Shown piece after piece: positions 22,701-34,933 of a DNA stretch of 64,000 nucleotides; position 1 is the stretch's first letter, and each line of letters starts with the position of its first letter. Source of the stretch: Monilinia fructicola (Eukaryota; Ascomycota; Leotiomycetes; Helotiales; Sclerotiniaceae); NCBI GenBank assembly GCA_008692225.1, contig VICG01000002.1, positions 2,957,001-3,021,000 of the forward strand, read 5' to 3'. Below the pieces are notes generated by a model that did not search any database, had not been told where the DNA came from, and saw only the letters and a program-made list of their open reading frames with translations. A program made the translations under genes and the position numbers.

Positions 22701-25700
22701 GGGTAAACATCAATTCTCATACATGTACAATGCAGTGCCTATGTATGTAGTAAAATCGACATTCTTCATAAAGCATACCCGTACGTTCAACAGGGATTGT
22801 GGAATAAACAGAAATATTTTCCAATCCTTCTCTAATCCCTACCCTTAAGTCTTTCGACCCTCTTCCAAAATCTTTACGCCAATTGGAAAATTCTGTATTA
22901 CTCCCGCATCGGACAACATGCAGCGGGAGAAGCGTGCCGAGATTTGCTCCTGTTTTGATACCCATTTTGGTTCTTCCCAAACATTACTAGCCCGAACAAA
23001 TATCTAAGATGCATGGGCATATAACGAAGAGGGTGGGCGTACCGAACTACAACCTCGTGTCCTTGGGAGAAGAGCCCCTTGCCCAGTTTCACTGTTTGTC
23101 AACTTTGTTTTAGTAAACGAAGGGGAAAATGAAGGAGAAGGAAATAGCGAAGCAGAGTCATCTCGGAAGGGGCTAAATGACGTCGACAAGCCTCGTAATG
23201 CGCATGTCTCCATACACAAATTTGGAATGCCTTCCTAGGCCAATTTTATCGGGAGATCTTCCTCGAGCCGACGACAAGACCTCAAACGATCACCAATGCA
23301 GATGCCAAGTGGACAGGAAAGAAGAGGCTGAACATATATCGTGCATTGTATCACTTTACCTATCCAAATCCATGTATGCCCGCCCTTGCTCTTGCTCTTG
23401 CTTGTCACGCGATTATTTTATCAGTATGCAACAAAAATGTGCTGTCGAAAAGTATTCGGACGAAACGGTGTTGAGCAACTAAAGCGTCAACTTCACCCAC
23501 CATTACACCGCATTAGCTCGCTGTAAGGAAGATAATCATGCTGTGGCACTGTTCTCATCCAACCGGAATCAAAGCCACTTCCCCTGTCCACTGATCACAG
23601 GCAAACAAGTTGCTGAGGTGGCGATTTCAAGGGACATAAACCCATCCATCCATCATTCACGGTACTTGAAACCTAGTATCACAGCCTCCCGGACAACAAT
23701 TCCCGATTCCGCGTACTTTATGTGTATGAGGAATATCTTGGTTGCATATGCCAATAATCATAGTCCTATATCAAGTCTCAAGCATATCTGCCCTACAATA
23801 TAGGGCAGCAGGGCTTTGTACGAGCCCACGCTAGACTCCAGTCAGATTCTTATTTACACCAAGGGCTTGGATCATCAACAGGGAAAGATTCTCCGAAATC
23901 CGCATCTACGCCTCTTTAATGAGTTTGTTTGAGGTTATTTGAACGTGTACTGAGTCCTCTAGCTACGTCAGCAACATGGCTCGGCCCAAAATCTACCATC
24001 GGACGAGGCAATCATGTATCATAGACCTTGAAAGTTTTGAAATTTCTAAAGATGTGTAAGCAGTCAGTGAAAGGGAATAGGTATATTTCAATTTTGTCTG
24101 CTTATAGTGATGTGGTGGTATAGTTAGGCACGGTTCAACAAAAATTTTGACGCGTGCAAAAGTCGATTCAAATATCCTTGCGTATACTGCTCGACATTGA
24201 AACACACCGAGCCACCTGCATGTTGCACGACATTCGAGTCCGCGTTCCGGTCCCTAGTTGATCTGACATCCCACACATGTGGGCCAACGTCAATGCGATG
24301 CCGAAGGGAGATTTTCGCTCTTACATAAGATACCAGGCCTCCGTCTCAGCCCACAATCTCAGCCCAATATTCTCTACTCCTCCGGGGATTCTCACATGGA
24401 TTCCGACGTAGCAGTGAGAGAACCAATGGGGAATAACTTTCCCTGTCTGGCCTGATTTAGACACAAATAAGGTCATCTTTCCCCAATTCCCCGCTGATGG
24501 GGTGTTTACTGAGCGCTATTGGTGTCGCAAAATGTTACCACGGTCACTGGCAGTGTCGGGTATACTTGCCTTCCAACCCGGATATCATCCGCAGGTTTAT
24601 ATCTGTCCACGGTTACCACAGGAAGTTCATCCGGTGGGGAAAGACAGATAACCGTGAGTAAACTGGGCGTTACTAGAAGAGGTAGGGTTGAAGTTATACT
24701 TGGGCGTATGTATAAACCTACAGAAATAACTCACAACCAAATATCAAGTCCACAGTATCCTTTGTTTTTTTGGCCAGTGGTCAGACGCCTGTGCTTATGC
24801 AGTTGCAGCCTTTTTAATGGGGATTTCCTATCACATAACAAAGACATCAGATGGCCAACATGATACTTAATCTTTGGCATGCAATTAGGACTAGTACACC
24901 GCACATTATATGACCTATTCCCATTTACCTTCGGTATTCGGATAACTAACAAATACCACCTGCTTATTATTGACTAACCAAGTATCCATCTTTCGAAATG
25001 CAGTCAAATAGTTGTCTGATATCGATTAGTTTGCGGGAATATCACCAATAGTCCTAACGACCCCTTCAATACTGGCAATCAAACTACGTTGCAAAACGAG
25101 TCATGGCGTCCAATCATTCCACCAGTATGATCATGCTCCCTGCTTTTCCCTTGCCAACTCATTCGGCATCCTGACTTCAATTGTCATCGTCTCTTTATTC
25201 ACTTGTCGTTGAAGCTTCCCTATGCGGCAAATCTTCAGCTAGGTTCCAGCCAAAGAATGCTAATCACATCCTTTACTAAAACTATCATGACAATAACCCA
25301 TGCACAGCTTCACATCTAGTGAGGATGATGGCTGCAAGTAGGGAATCAAGATTTTCGACTTTTCATGAAAAATATTCCGGACAAGAATAGTGGCTATCAA
25401 TGAGCACCTGTAGCTGTGTTGTCAAGTGTTTGTCTTCAGGAAACCCTTCCCTCTAGGGATCTCTATTCTGCTCAAAAACTTTGCAAGTGGTTGGACTCTA
25501 CAGTCAACCCTTCAAGCAGCTTGCTTAGCTCCTCAACCTGATGTCACATAAGATCACATGTTCGAATTGGGCTTACTTCATGCACTCCTGTTTCTCACTT
25601 TTCTCCTGCTCAGTGATTCCAACCCTTCATCTTCTTCTGGGCGGAGGCTCAAGACCTGGGCTTTGGATTTGGACTCTGGTGCAACTTTTCTCGACGGACA

Positions 25701-28187
25701 CCCAACAGAAACTTTCTTGGGTACGTTGCTTGAGCTTCGAATTGCTCAAATAGTTTTGAATATCGAGGTACAAGATTGAGAATGGTTTGAACATTGCAGT
25801 GCCTTTGGGTATTGCGATAAACTTGGGTGTTGAGATGGATTCCAATCCGCGCATCAAGTTTCACAATCAAACTTAGCAATATACCTATGCCCTATTACCC
25901 GGAGTAGATTCATGTATTAAGTGAAGTAAAGTAGGCGAATGGTTGTTCTCGTTGCAGTTGCCCTCGAGAAGGCTCACTCCTCAAGTGATTCGAAACCAGC
26001 CGTATCAGTTCTTATCTGTACCTGACTGTTTACTTTTACACTATTGAAACATGGAATCGAATTTCCAACAGAATTGGAAGTTCAGCTATTCTACAATAAT
26101 ATAATAAGATTGGTTGAGCAACATCACAATTTCATCCTGTTCCCGGGGATATTCTCGTCCTTTGCCAAAAAATACGAGAAAATAGTTCTTGCACCAGCAT
26201 TATATCATCTTGCCAGTGGTAAGGTTGATCAAATAAAGGGTGAAGCAGGTTTCAAGGTCTCAAAGATGGCATGTAAGTACTCTTATTCGAACCTTTTTCA
26301 TACTGTCTCAGAAGCCTTGCCTTTACTCAAGAAAGGGGACATCCAAGTAGACTTGCCACAACTTTTGCGACTCGTGTTCTCAACACTCATGGTTTCGATA
26401 TTGCTCAGACGGCATAAGCTCAAATCAAAATTGGTAAAATCGAATGCCGACTAACAAGTTGATATCAGCCTAGTCTCCCCACAACCTCGTCCAAAATAGG
26501 GCTACAGAGCTGAAGACCAGAATTCCATTTACAAAAGGGGTATGTGCACAATGATTCTCAATACCAGTAAGAGAGAAACTCGAAAAAGGCAAGCCGCGCA
26601 GAGGGCTAGGGTCGAGGAGAGAAAGGCTCCAGGATAAGAGAGAATAAAGAAAATCGAACGTCTGCAAAGAACCAAAACAAGATTTCAAGTTTGAGGACAG
26701 TTGCAAAGCCGCCCAGAGAGTGGAAGACAACCGATAGAAATAGACCTGGTTAGGAAACCGATGTGAGAAGGCAGCGCAAGGAAATTATGGAGGACAGAAA
26801 ATCTAGGAAGGCGCAAGAAGTACAAGAACAACACGGACGATAAAATCTTGAAGGTAGATTGAGGCGTGATGCAAATCTTTGTAAATGCATCCCTCAACCA
26901 CTTAGAACATGCTTAAACATGAGAAGGGTGGCGATAGCAACCTGACAGGTATTCTTATAAACCACGAAGTACCAATACATATCAGAAACCGCAAAAGCAC
27001 GAATCCTGATGGTTTTGGGGAGGGCAAAAGTCTCTTGACATAGTAAGATGGCATTCATCACATTTTGTACTTGTTTTGAGAGAGATCAGTCTGTCTGTCG
27101 GGATTGGTATCAAGGGTCATAAGAAGTCAACGAGGGGCACGGGATGAAGCTGGAGTATCCTTCTTAGTGTATAACTATTAGATGCGCATTAATTTGGGGC
27201 TAGCGAGAGAATAGTTGTTAAAGGAAGACTCATCCTTCATACATTTTATAATGTAATTTCCCTGAGATATTGAGCCATTGCAATCCACGAGATATCATGG
27301 AAAAGCCGACTTACCACGTCGACAAAGCTGCATGTAACCTCATCACTTCGCTAGCCGCCCTGACTCACTTAGCAAGCCACTGGATCACTCAATCCCAGGT
27401 TAAAACCACCAACTCCAGGACTTCCACCTCGAAGACCCCGAATCAAGAGTCGGCGCTAGTTTCACCTCACGAAAATCAACCATAAGAAAGTACACTCATC
27501 AATCTCAAGCTCCTCCGCCTTTTCCTTTTTAGCCCTCATGCACAAATATCTATACAGTGTAAGCCAAGTGCTCAGCTCCTCAGCTCCAGCGCCATACTGA
27601 TAGATCCCCTAGCGGGTTACTTTGATTTTCCCCTTCAACCCGGCCAAAATATTAGGTAGCCTGATATTGGAGCGTGTAGGAGAAGGCCAAGAGCTGTAAT
27701 CCAAGGTAAGCAATCATCCGCACAAGTTTGACATATCAGTCTAGGAAAAATTGGAAATATCTGGTCTATCTATGCATCATAATTCAAAGACTGAGTTGAA
27801 AGCGACATCTCATTTTTTTGAAACCTAAGTGAAGGAACCTCTCTGTACAAACATGTCAGAGAAAGTATAACCTCTCTTCTAAAAAGCTTTGACGCATCCT
27901 GAGAAAACGAAATCAGATTCTGACTCCAGTAGATGCTACCAATTGCTGCTTCACGCATCCAAATATTGAGCTGAAGCAATTCCTTTCGAATGTCATTTTC
28001 TAAGAATAGTTCGGGTTCATGCTGCGAGTTTCACCGTGCCATATCATCGGTATAGTAGAAGGCAAACAGAGGTCCAGAACCAAGCTTGCATTAACTCCAT
28101 CTCCAGACCAACTATGTCATGTAGAGTTTTTTATGCTAAGCTCTAACTAGCAGCCAAACGCCTATTGTACAATATCATTGGAAATCA
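19800..28187. other. 8.4 kb gene desert
   Basis: No gene with a recognisable domain was found on either strand. Open frames are short. The most protein-like are 21420-21680 (minus), 22717-22980 (minus), 24519-24863 (plus), 25558-25779 (plus) and 26044-26454 (plus). The last reads EVQLFYNNIIRLVEQHHNF and contains no domain I know. An imperfect repeat around GAACCTTT.GGCTT occurs near 20845 and 20990. The block resembles decayed sequence like that at 12-16 kb. Confidence 0.5.
26044..26454 (+). CDS. Hypothetical ORF, 136 aa
   Basis: An open frame from MKHGIEFPTELEVQLF to LKSKLVKSNAD, helical in character (KKYEKIVLAPALYHLASGKV; LPQLLRLVFSTLMVSILLRR). No family recognised, no signal peptide, and no evident introns. 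It may be an exon of a decayed gene. It is listed because it is the longest protein-like frame in the desert. Confidence 0.2.
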   Translation: MKHGIEFPTELEVQLFYNNIIRLVEQHHNFILFPGIFSSFAKKYEKIVLAPALYHLASGKVDQIKGEAGFKVSKMACKYSYSNLFHTVSEALPLLKKGDIQVDLPQLLRLVFSTLMVSILLRRHKLKSKLVKSNAD

Positions 28188-29332
28188 TTACAATTCTTCG
28201 TCAAGATCCATGTCCTGTGGTGCGTGCCCATTCGCTCCATTCTTCTCCTTGGGTGCAGATGCTTCCTTGTCGATCATTTGTCGTGAAACCGAAACGATGT
28301 TATCTTCGATAAGCTTTTGTCCAACATCCTCCAAATGTTTCTTTGGATCAACCTTTCCGACGTATCTAGTCTTCAATTGATCTTTAGACAGCTCAGTCTC
28401 CTCCTTGACACGCTTCTCATAGCCTTCGGCGAGTCCAACTAGCTTTTGTAATCGCTCGGTATTTCGGGTTCCCTCAACTCTGAAATCATCCATCTGCAGA
28501 CCCTCAGTCCACACTTGCTTATGCAAATTCATCAACATGTTCTCCTCTAAAGCAGTCTTGCGGTAGTTGATGCCGATGCTGTAGTAATGTCTGTTAAGGC
28601 CGTGAATAAGCGCTTGGATAGAAGGTTTGTTGAGATGTCCCAAATTGGATGTACTTTGGCGAGGTTCTTGGCCGAGCATGAGAGATTGTGGGTTGATGAG
28701 ACGGAAAGCATCAATGACGACTTTGCCCTTAACGGACTGAATAGGATCAACAACAACGGCAACAGCTCTAGGGGTCAATTGCTCGAATGATTGTTGTGTA
28801 TTGATATCAACAGATGATAGCCAGCATCCAAAACCTGGATGTGAATGGTACCAGCCAACAACAGTTTCCGGTCTGTAAAATATGATGTTAGTGCCATTTC
28901 GGTTTCAGGAAAGCTAAAGGTAGACGAACCGTCCTGTCTGTCTCAACATATCCATCATTTTTGTTTGGAATACTGGATCTACTGCCTCGACACTGACACC
29001 TGTACCACTTTGCGGCATGGCAAATACATCCACAACGCGAACTGTGAAGTCGTCCACGAACTCTCCTAACATCAAACCCATAACTTCCATAGGTACACCA
29101 GCTCTACCATGTCGCAACATCTTCAGCAGCGCCAACGAAGAGATATATACGGTTTCGGAGTTATCGATCAAATTTGAGTTATCCTGGAATCGCATGAAGT
29201 CAGCTTCATACAATTTCTCAAGCTATCGAGCTCTGTAGACTGGACTTTGGAATAGCTTACAGATCCAGGCGCAGAAGAACTCAAGCCTCCCATACCTCCG
29301 GCGGAGGCCAACATGCGATTTAATCTATCCAT
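28188..29332 (-). CDS. RPN11: 26S proteasome regulatory subunit Rpn11 (JAMM deubiquitinase)
   Basis: Rpn11 removes ubiquitin chains from substrates at the proteasome lid as they are translocated. Exons 29261-29332, 28930-29183 and 28188-28872 join through GT-AG introns of 77 and 57 bp to 336 aa, the expected family length being about 310-340. The MPN+/JAMM motif is complete: E57 ([10 protein letters not shown]), H118, H120 and D131 in [16 protein letters not shown]. The conserved flanks [34 protein letters not shown] and [14 protein letters not shown] are present. The second splice creates the codon joining TGR to [10 protein letters not shown], which fixes that intron. The C-terminus adds an acidic tail (QDMDLDEEL). 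The gene is head to head with RPD3. Confidence 0.98.
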
Positions 29333-30090
29333 CTTGAAGGTATGGATCTATTTGCAAATTTTAAAAAAGGGGTATCTAGAGGAAAAGGGAGGATGAGGAG
29401 ATGTGGTTGAATGCGAAAAGTGTCAAAGTTTCAGTCAATGATGTTGTGAAGCTCCAACTCAAGGCAGCTTAAGAACGCGCATATGAAGTTCCCCGTCCCA
29501 ATAGTAACTTTATTATGTAATCAGGTCAATGGCATCCCACATGACTATTCAGCCTTGTTTTGATAACAGCCTCGTCAACAGCCTCGTCTCAATCTTCCCC
29601 AACTATATGTAAATTTGCAGCTTGTGACAAAGACATAAGTCGTCAACTCTAGTCTTGTGAGCTTCAGAAGAACTAATACAAAGATTCTAGGTGTTCAAAA
29701 CGTATAAAAGAACCAAATCCTTATGGGACATAATCAGTTACATGTTGTCTCGACAAGGTTAAGTTTTGCCTTTTATCAGATTACATTTGTACCTTATCCT
29801 CCATCCAATTAGGGACGTGGTTTGTCTAGTACATTCGGTCATCATTGGTCGTCACCCCTGCTTCAAGCTCAAGACTCTAAAGTTTCCCTCGCCTCACCTT
29901 TTACACTCTCGGCCGCCTGCACCTTTCCCATTTATTCTTTCCTCAGTATCTCAAATAGCTGGAGCCTCTTTCCCACAACTACACATCTCTATCAGCAAAC
30001 GTCAACAAATCCAAAAGTTCTGACAATTCATTCTACCCGATAAGATTTCACATTTTCCTTTCACTGGTTACGACCACAAGCTCATCCAAT
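29333..30090. promoter_or_regulatory. Divergent promoter region of RPN11 and RPD3
   Basis: 758 bp separate the two start codons, so both promoters lie here. The RPD3-proximal part (about 29870-30060) is pyrimidine-rich on the plus strand, a common feature of fungal housekeeping promoters and leaders. No clear TATA box or known factor site was assigned. Confidence 0.5.
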
Positions 30091-32225
30091 ATGTCGAATT
30101 CCTTCGCGCCTTTAGATCCGGTGTCGAATGGGCCAAGTACCAAAAAGAGGGTCGCATATTTCTACGACTCAGATGTCGGAAACTACGCCTATGTCGCTGG
30201 CCATCCTATGAAGCCTCATAGAATTCGTTTGGCACATAGTTTGATTATGAATTATGGAGTTTACCAGAAAATGGAAATTTACGTGAGTTGCGGTTGAGCA
30301 AGCCACTCTTTGACATCGCGATTTGTCTCTTACCTACTCTGCGAGTGCAAGTACAAGGGCGAGCATCAAAATATTGAAATGAATATGGAATATGGACATA
30401 TACTGACTGTGCTTGGTAGCGAGCAAAACCAGCAACTCGGCACGAAATGACCCAATTTCATACTGATGAATATATTGACTTTCTTCAGAAAGTTACCCCC
30501 GATAACATGGAATCCTATGCAAAAGAACAGGGAAAATACAATGTTGGAGATGACTGCCCGGTCTTCGATGGACTGTTCGAGTTCTGTGGTATCAGCGCTG
30601 GCGGCAGTATGGAAGGCGCAGCCCGCTTAAATCGTGGAAAATGCGACATTGCAATTAATTGGGCTGGAGGGCTTCATCATGCAAAGAAAAGTGAAGCAAG
30701 TGGCTTCTGTTATGTCAATGGTAGGGGCTGTATTCTTCGTATACACAGACTCGTGTTAATTTGGTCACAGATATTGTTCTCGGCATAATAGAGCTCTTGC
30801 GATTCAAGAAAAGAGTCCTTTACATTGATATCGACGTGCATCACGGCGACGGTGTTGAAGAAGCTTTTTATACGACTGATAGAGTGATGACAGTTTCATT
30901 CCACAAGTATGGCGAATATTTCCCGGGAACTGGTGAATTACGAGATATCGGTGTTGGGCAAGGCAAAAATTACGCAGTCAATTTCCCACTTCGTGATGGT
31001 ATCGATGACGTGACTTATAAATCTATTTTTGAGCCTGTTATTCAAAGTGTTATGGATTATTATCAACCAGAGGCTATCGTTCTTCAATGCGGTGGAGACA
31101 GTCTCTCTGGTGATCGCTTGGGATGTTTTAATTTAAGCATGAGAGGACACGCAAATTGTGTTCAATTTGTTAAAAGCTTCAATAAGCCTACTTTAGTTCT
31201 TGGAGGAGGTGGGTATACCATGCGTAATGTTGCACGAACTTGGGCTTTCGAGACTGGCGTGCTGGTTGGGAAGGAGATGGACCCTATACTCCCTTACAAC
31301 GAGTACTACGAGGTATGTATATATGTTTTTTGGTATGATTCCTTGGAGGCACTCTAACACTGATTTATAGTATTACGGCCCTGATTATGAACTTGATGTT
31401 CGAGCCTCAAATATGGAGAACGCTAATTCGAAAGATTATCTCGAGAAGATAAAAATCCAAGTCATTGAAAACCTGAAGAGGACTGCTCATGCTCCATCTG
31501 TACAAATGCAGGATGTTCCCCGCACCACTTTAGCTGGGACAACGGAGGAAGATGAGGATATGCAAGCTGATGCAGATGAAGATGAGAATATGGATGTTCG
31601 TCTTACTCAGCACCGAAACGATAAGCATGTTGCACGGGACGATGAGTATGATGATGGCGATGAAGTGGAAGCAAACCTTGCAAATGGAGCATTTGCTCAG
31701 AATGGCCAAGCAAAACAACGCAACCACACTTACTCAGATGTTGATATGGACAGTGGTGTAGCTACTCCCGAAGTTGAAGCACACAACGAGATCGAAGACG
31801 CTCCAGCAGCTGTTACCGAAGCGAATGCACAAGTAAATGCAGAACTTATGGAGCAGAAGACTGGAGACGCAACCCCTACTGAAACCCTTGAAGTCGGTCC
31901 ATCAAATGCCCCATCTCGCTCAAACTCACCTAAGCCTGTTGTTGATGCCGAAGGTGACGTTGACATGACTGAGCCAGCTGATGCTGCGGCAGTAGCATCG
32001 CCCCCAGAAACGTCCGATAAGCCCCCGGCATCCCCAACGGCCTCGGTCAAAGCCAACATTGCCACGAACGTCGAGGCATCCACTAGCAACGCTGAATTAA
32101 TACCCGAGGCAGCCGCCCCCCAAGAAGAGCCTGCAGTATTGAAGGAAGAAAGCGAGGCTGAAAGACAAGATGCCAACGTGAAAGCAGAAGAGAATAAGGA
32201 GATCACAGAGCAAGTTCAATCATGA
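30091..32225 (+). CDS. RPD3: Class I histone deacetylase Rpd3
   Basis: Rpd3 is the Zn-dependent catalytic deacetylase of the Rpd3L/Rpd3S (Sin3) corepressor complexes in the nucleus. Four exons (30091-30282, 30420-30720, 30771-31312, 31371-32225) give 629 aa with all introns GT-AG. Class I landmarks are [40 protein letters not shown] (catalytic His pair), [17 protein letters not shown] (metal Asp/His), [13 protein letters not shown] (metal Asp) and [15 protein letters not shown]. After the catalytic domain (about residue 400) follows a roughly 220-residue acidic, Ala/Glu-rich, low-complexity tail. Such C-terminal extensions are typical of filamentous-fungal Rpd3/RpdA. The gene is head to head with RPN11. 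Confidence 0.98.
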
Positions 32226-33188
32226 GCAAGTCAACGGTTGTTGACATTGCCCAGAAAATGACTTCTCTCTTTTATCATGGATTTCCATTGGATTTCACGC
32301 TTTTAGGATGTCAGATTCACTTATAATACTTTGGCTATTTGCTCTTCGCCCTAGGAAGGTTTCTAAATCGGAACATGCCCATATCTAAAGACAAACGCCG
32401 ATCTAATGTTTATCGTATACAAAAATAAACGAGTCTGGCGACTCATCATCGCAAAGAATCTCGATTCGTACGATATTTATGAAGACTTAACTAACCTCGA
32501 CGCGCCTCATGTTCGGCTGTCGATCTGAAATTTTCCATTTATTTCCTTCACAACTCATTACTCGCATTATGGATGGATGGTACACTGAGCATGGCGTACA
32601 TGGCGAACGAGATAAGGAACTTGATATAGGCGTGAAACTTCAGGAGACCTTGAGACTTTATGCAGATGCAACCCTTTCAGCTCACGCTGATTCAGTGTTC
32701 TAGGCCTCATTGCCTCTTCATCGGGAATATACCAATACGTCGTGTTTATAGGATTAAACGATTTCAGAATATTTGACCGTAATCCCATTGATCCCGGAAC
32801 TGTGCCTGTTCATTCGATAGTGTATGAAAATGTGATTTGAAACAAGATACTTTTAGAGCGGATGTATTTCACGGTAAACAAGGCTTGTTTATCTGTCAAT
32901 TTGAGAAGCAAAAATTTTAGACCAAGAGAAATATAACTCGCCATTGTTGACTTTCAGAGCTTTCAACATGAGATGTGCTCTTAGATAAATACTGGTAGTA
33001 GCTGCTCAGCTGCTTCACGAGCCTCAGATATTTAAAGTGGGTCCCATCTCTTTTTTTCGCTTATTTCAGATTAGGGTTCACCTATGGATTTTTCGCAAAC
33101 CTCGAACTTCGAAATAATCGACGACAACCTCTAATTCGACAAATTACATTTTCGACCCTTTCACCGTACCGAAAGAAATACCGTCGAG
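32226..33188. other. Gap between RPD3 and RPL23
   Basis: RPD3 3' flank and RPL23 promoter. A TTAGGGTTC element at 33071-33079 is listed separately. Small frames here (for example 32509-32703) are not supported as genes. Confidence 0.6.
33071..33079 (+). promoter_or_regulatory. Telobox-like TTAGGGTT element upstream of RPL23
   Basis: TTAGGGTTC lies 110 bp upstream of the RPL23 start. Tbf1, a TTAGGG-binding factor, is known to sit at ribosomal protein promoters in several ascomycetes. The position and match make a Tbf1 site plausible, but one 8 bp match is weak evidence alone. Confidence 0.4.
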
Positions 33189-34167
33189 ATGGCAAAGATT
33201 TCGTGAGTCTATTTTCTCAAATAATTACGGATGTTGGAGTCGTTTGCGCGAAGAAATGCGTCTGAACTTTTCGAGAGGAAGAAGCAAATGGAGGACAAGA
33301 AATTGGAATTATCAAACCCTGGTCGAGGAGGGGATTGAATGTAGAGGCTATACGACAGGATATACAAAATCTTCAGGATTGAAAACTAATGCGATGGTGT
33401 TTTAGACGTGGAGCCCCTGGTGGCAAGCTTAAGATGACTCTCGGTCTCCCAGTGTACGTTTTCAATCAATTTTCACACCCCCGCCATCAGCGATTTCGAA
33501 CATACGACTATAACGTTATATTTGATTCTGCCAATCTACCCTCATTCGAACTCGCAAAACGATAATGCTCAAAATACTGACTAGAAAAATAGCGGAGCCG
33601 TCATGAACTGCTGCGACAACTCCGGTGCCCGTAACTTGTACATCATTTCCGTCAAGGGTATCGGTGCCCGTCTCAACCGTCTCCCAGCCGGTGGTGTCGG
33701 TGATATGGTTATGGCAACTGTCAAGAAGGGAAAGCCAGAATTAAGAAAAAAGGTTATGCCAGCTGTCATCGTTAGACAGTCGAAGCCATGGAAGAGAACC
33801 GATGGTGTTTTCTTGTACTTCGAGGACAACGCCGGTGTTGTGAGTGCAGAGTTTTTTATTTCTATATTTGGGCTACAGTACGGATGAACAATCTGAATGG
33901 TGGATATCGAAGGAAGCGACGCGAAGAATCGATTCGAGAGGATGGAAAATATAAACTCACGAATGAGGGTTGAATGATTGCTGACAAAATTTTGCACAGA
34001 TTGTCAACCCCAAGGGAGAGATGAAGGGATCCGCCATCACTGGACCAGTCGGAAAGGAAGCTGCTGAATTATGGCCAGTAAGTCATTCCTCACACCTTCT
34101 TCATGGAACTGAGAGGCTAATTGTATCTACTCAGCGTATTGCCAGTAACTCTGGTGTTGTCATGTAA
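33189..34167 (+). CDS. RPL23: 60S ribosomal protein L23 (uL14)
   Basis: uL14 is a component of the large subunit near the intersubunit bridges. Five exons (33189-33202, 33406-33453, 33593-33839, 34000-34077, 34135-34167) splice to 139 aa, the expected length. The spliced protein shows [80 protein letters not shown] and [20 protein letters not shown], nearly colinear with yeast Rpl23. The first exon has only 14 coding bases, followed by a 203 bp intron, a typical layout for fungal ribosomal protein genes. The last exon is 33 bp. Confidence 0.98.
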
Positions 34168-34349
34168 AGATGCTGTCTTTTTTTCGGGGTTCTTAACGTC
34201 AAATGGAAGGAAGTCATGGATGAATGGAAGGGCGTTGCATTATTGCTTGTTAGGCCTACTTCTTACATAAAGACTTGGCGGTCGATTATTGAAAATTGAT
34301 TCAGCTTCCTACCAAACTACGAGATTATGGACGAAATTGTGATGTGCTT

Positions 34350-34784
34350 ATGAATGCGGAATTGGAAGACGACAGCGGAGTGGCATGTGATACCAGGTCC
34401 AGAGAGCTGGATAAGTTCCCGGGGCGAAGTTTGAAAGGCGGAAGTTTGTATAAAAAGCAAGTGCCATATTGCGTTGAAACGCCCAGAGGAAGAACACTGC
34501 ATTCCCCAGAATTCAACACTTTTACCCCTCCGTGGCCATCTGGAAAGACTTCAAATCTCAATTCATATTCCTACAATTTAAACAATACGATTGAGAATCA
34601 CGACCAACTGGATGATCGGCATATTCTGTTGGTCCAATTGTTGAAACAGCAATATCGAAAACGAGCACCAAAGCCAGCAGTGATACTCCAAGACTTCCGG
34701 GTACAATATGTATTGTCCGTGCTTGCGTTATTGTATATTCAAAACTTGCCTGTCGCTACCAATTTATTTCTATCCCAAAACTAA
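34350..34784 (+). CDS. Hypothetical ORF between RPL23 and ZIP gene
   Basis: An open frame with first ATG at 34350 (MNAELEDDSGVACDTRSREL ...) and end at 34784, 144 codons. No domain recognised. It fills a 766 bp gap between a plus-strand and a minus-strand gene, so it overlaps where both 3' untranslated regions should be. It is probably a chance frame or a lineage-specific peptide. Confidence 0.2.
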   Translation: MNAELEDDSGVACDTRSRELDKFPGRSLKGGSLYKKQVPYCVETPRGRTLHSPEFNTFTPPWPSGKTSNLNSYSYNLNNTIENHDQLDDRHILLVQLLKQQYRKRAPKPAVILQDFRVQYVLSVLALLYIQNLPVATNLFLSQN

Positions 34785-34933
34785 CGCCCCACGCGGTGCT
34801 CATCGGCTCAATGCAGTTCTTTCTACCCAAAACCATAACGAGAAAAAACCCTGGGGATGCAAGTCATACAGTAATACAGAAAATATCATTTACAGCCCAT
34901 CGTTGCAGTGAAACCTCATATTCTTCCATCCCC

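Noticed and set aside
31730..32206. 158-codon frame antisense to RPD3
   Set aside because: It is the shadow of the Ala/Glu-rich RPD3 tail, with no independent evidence.
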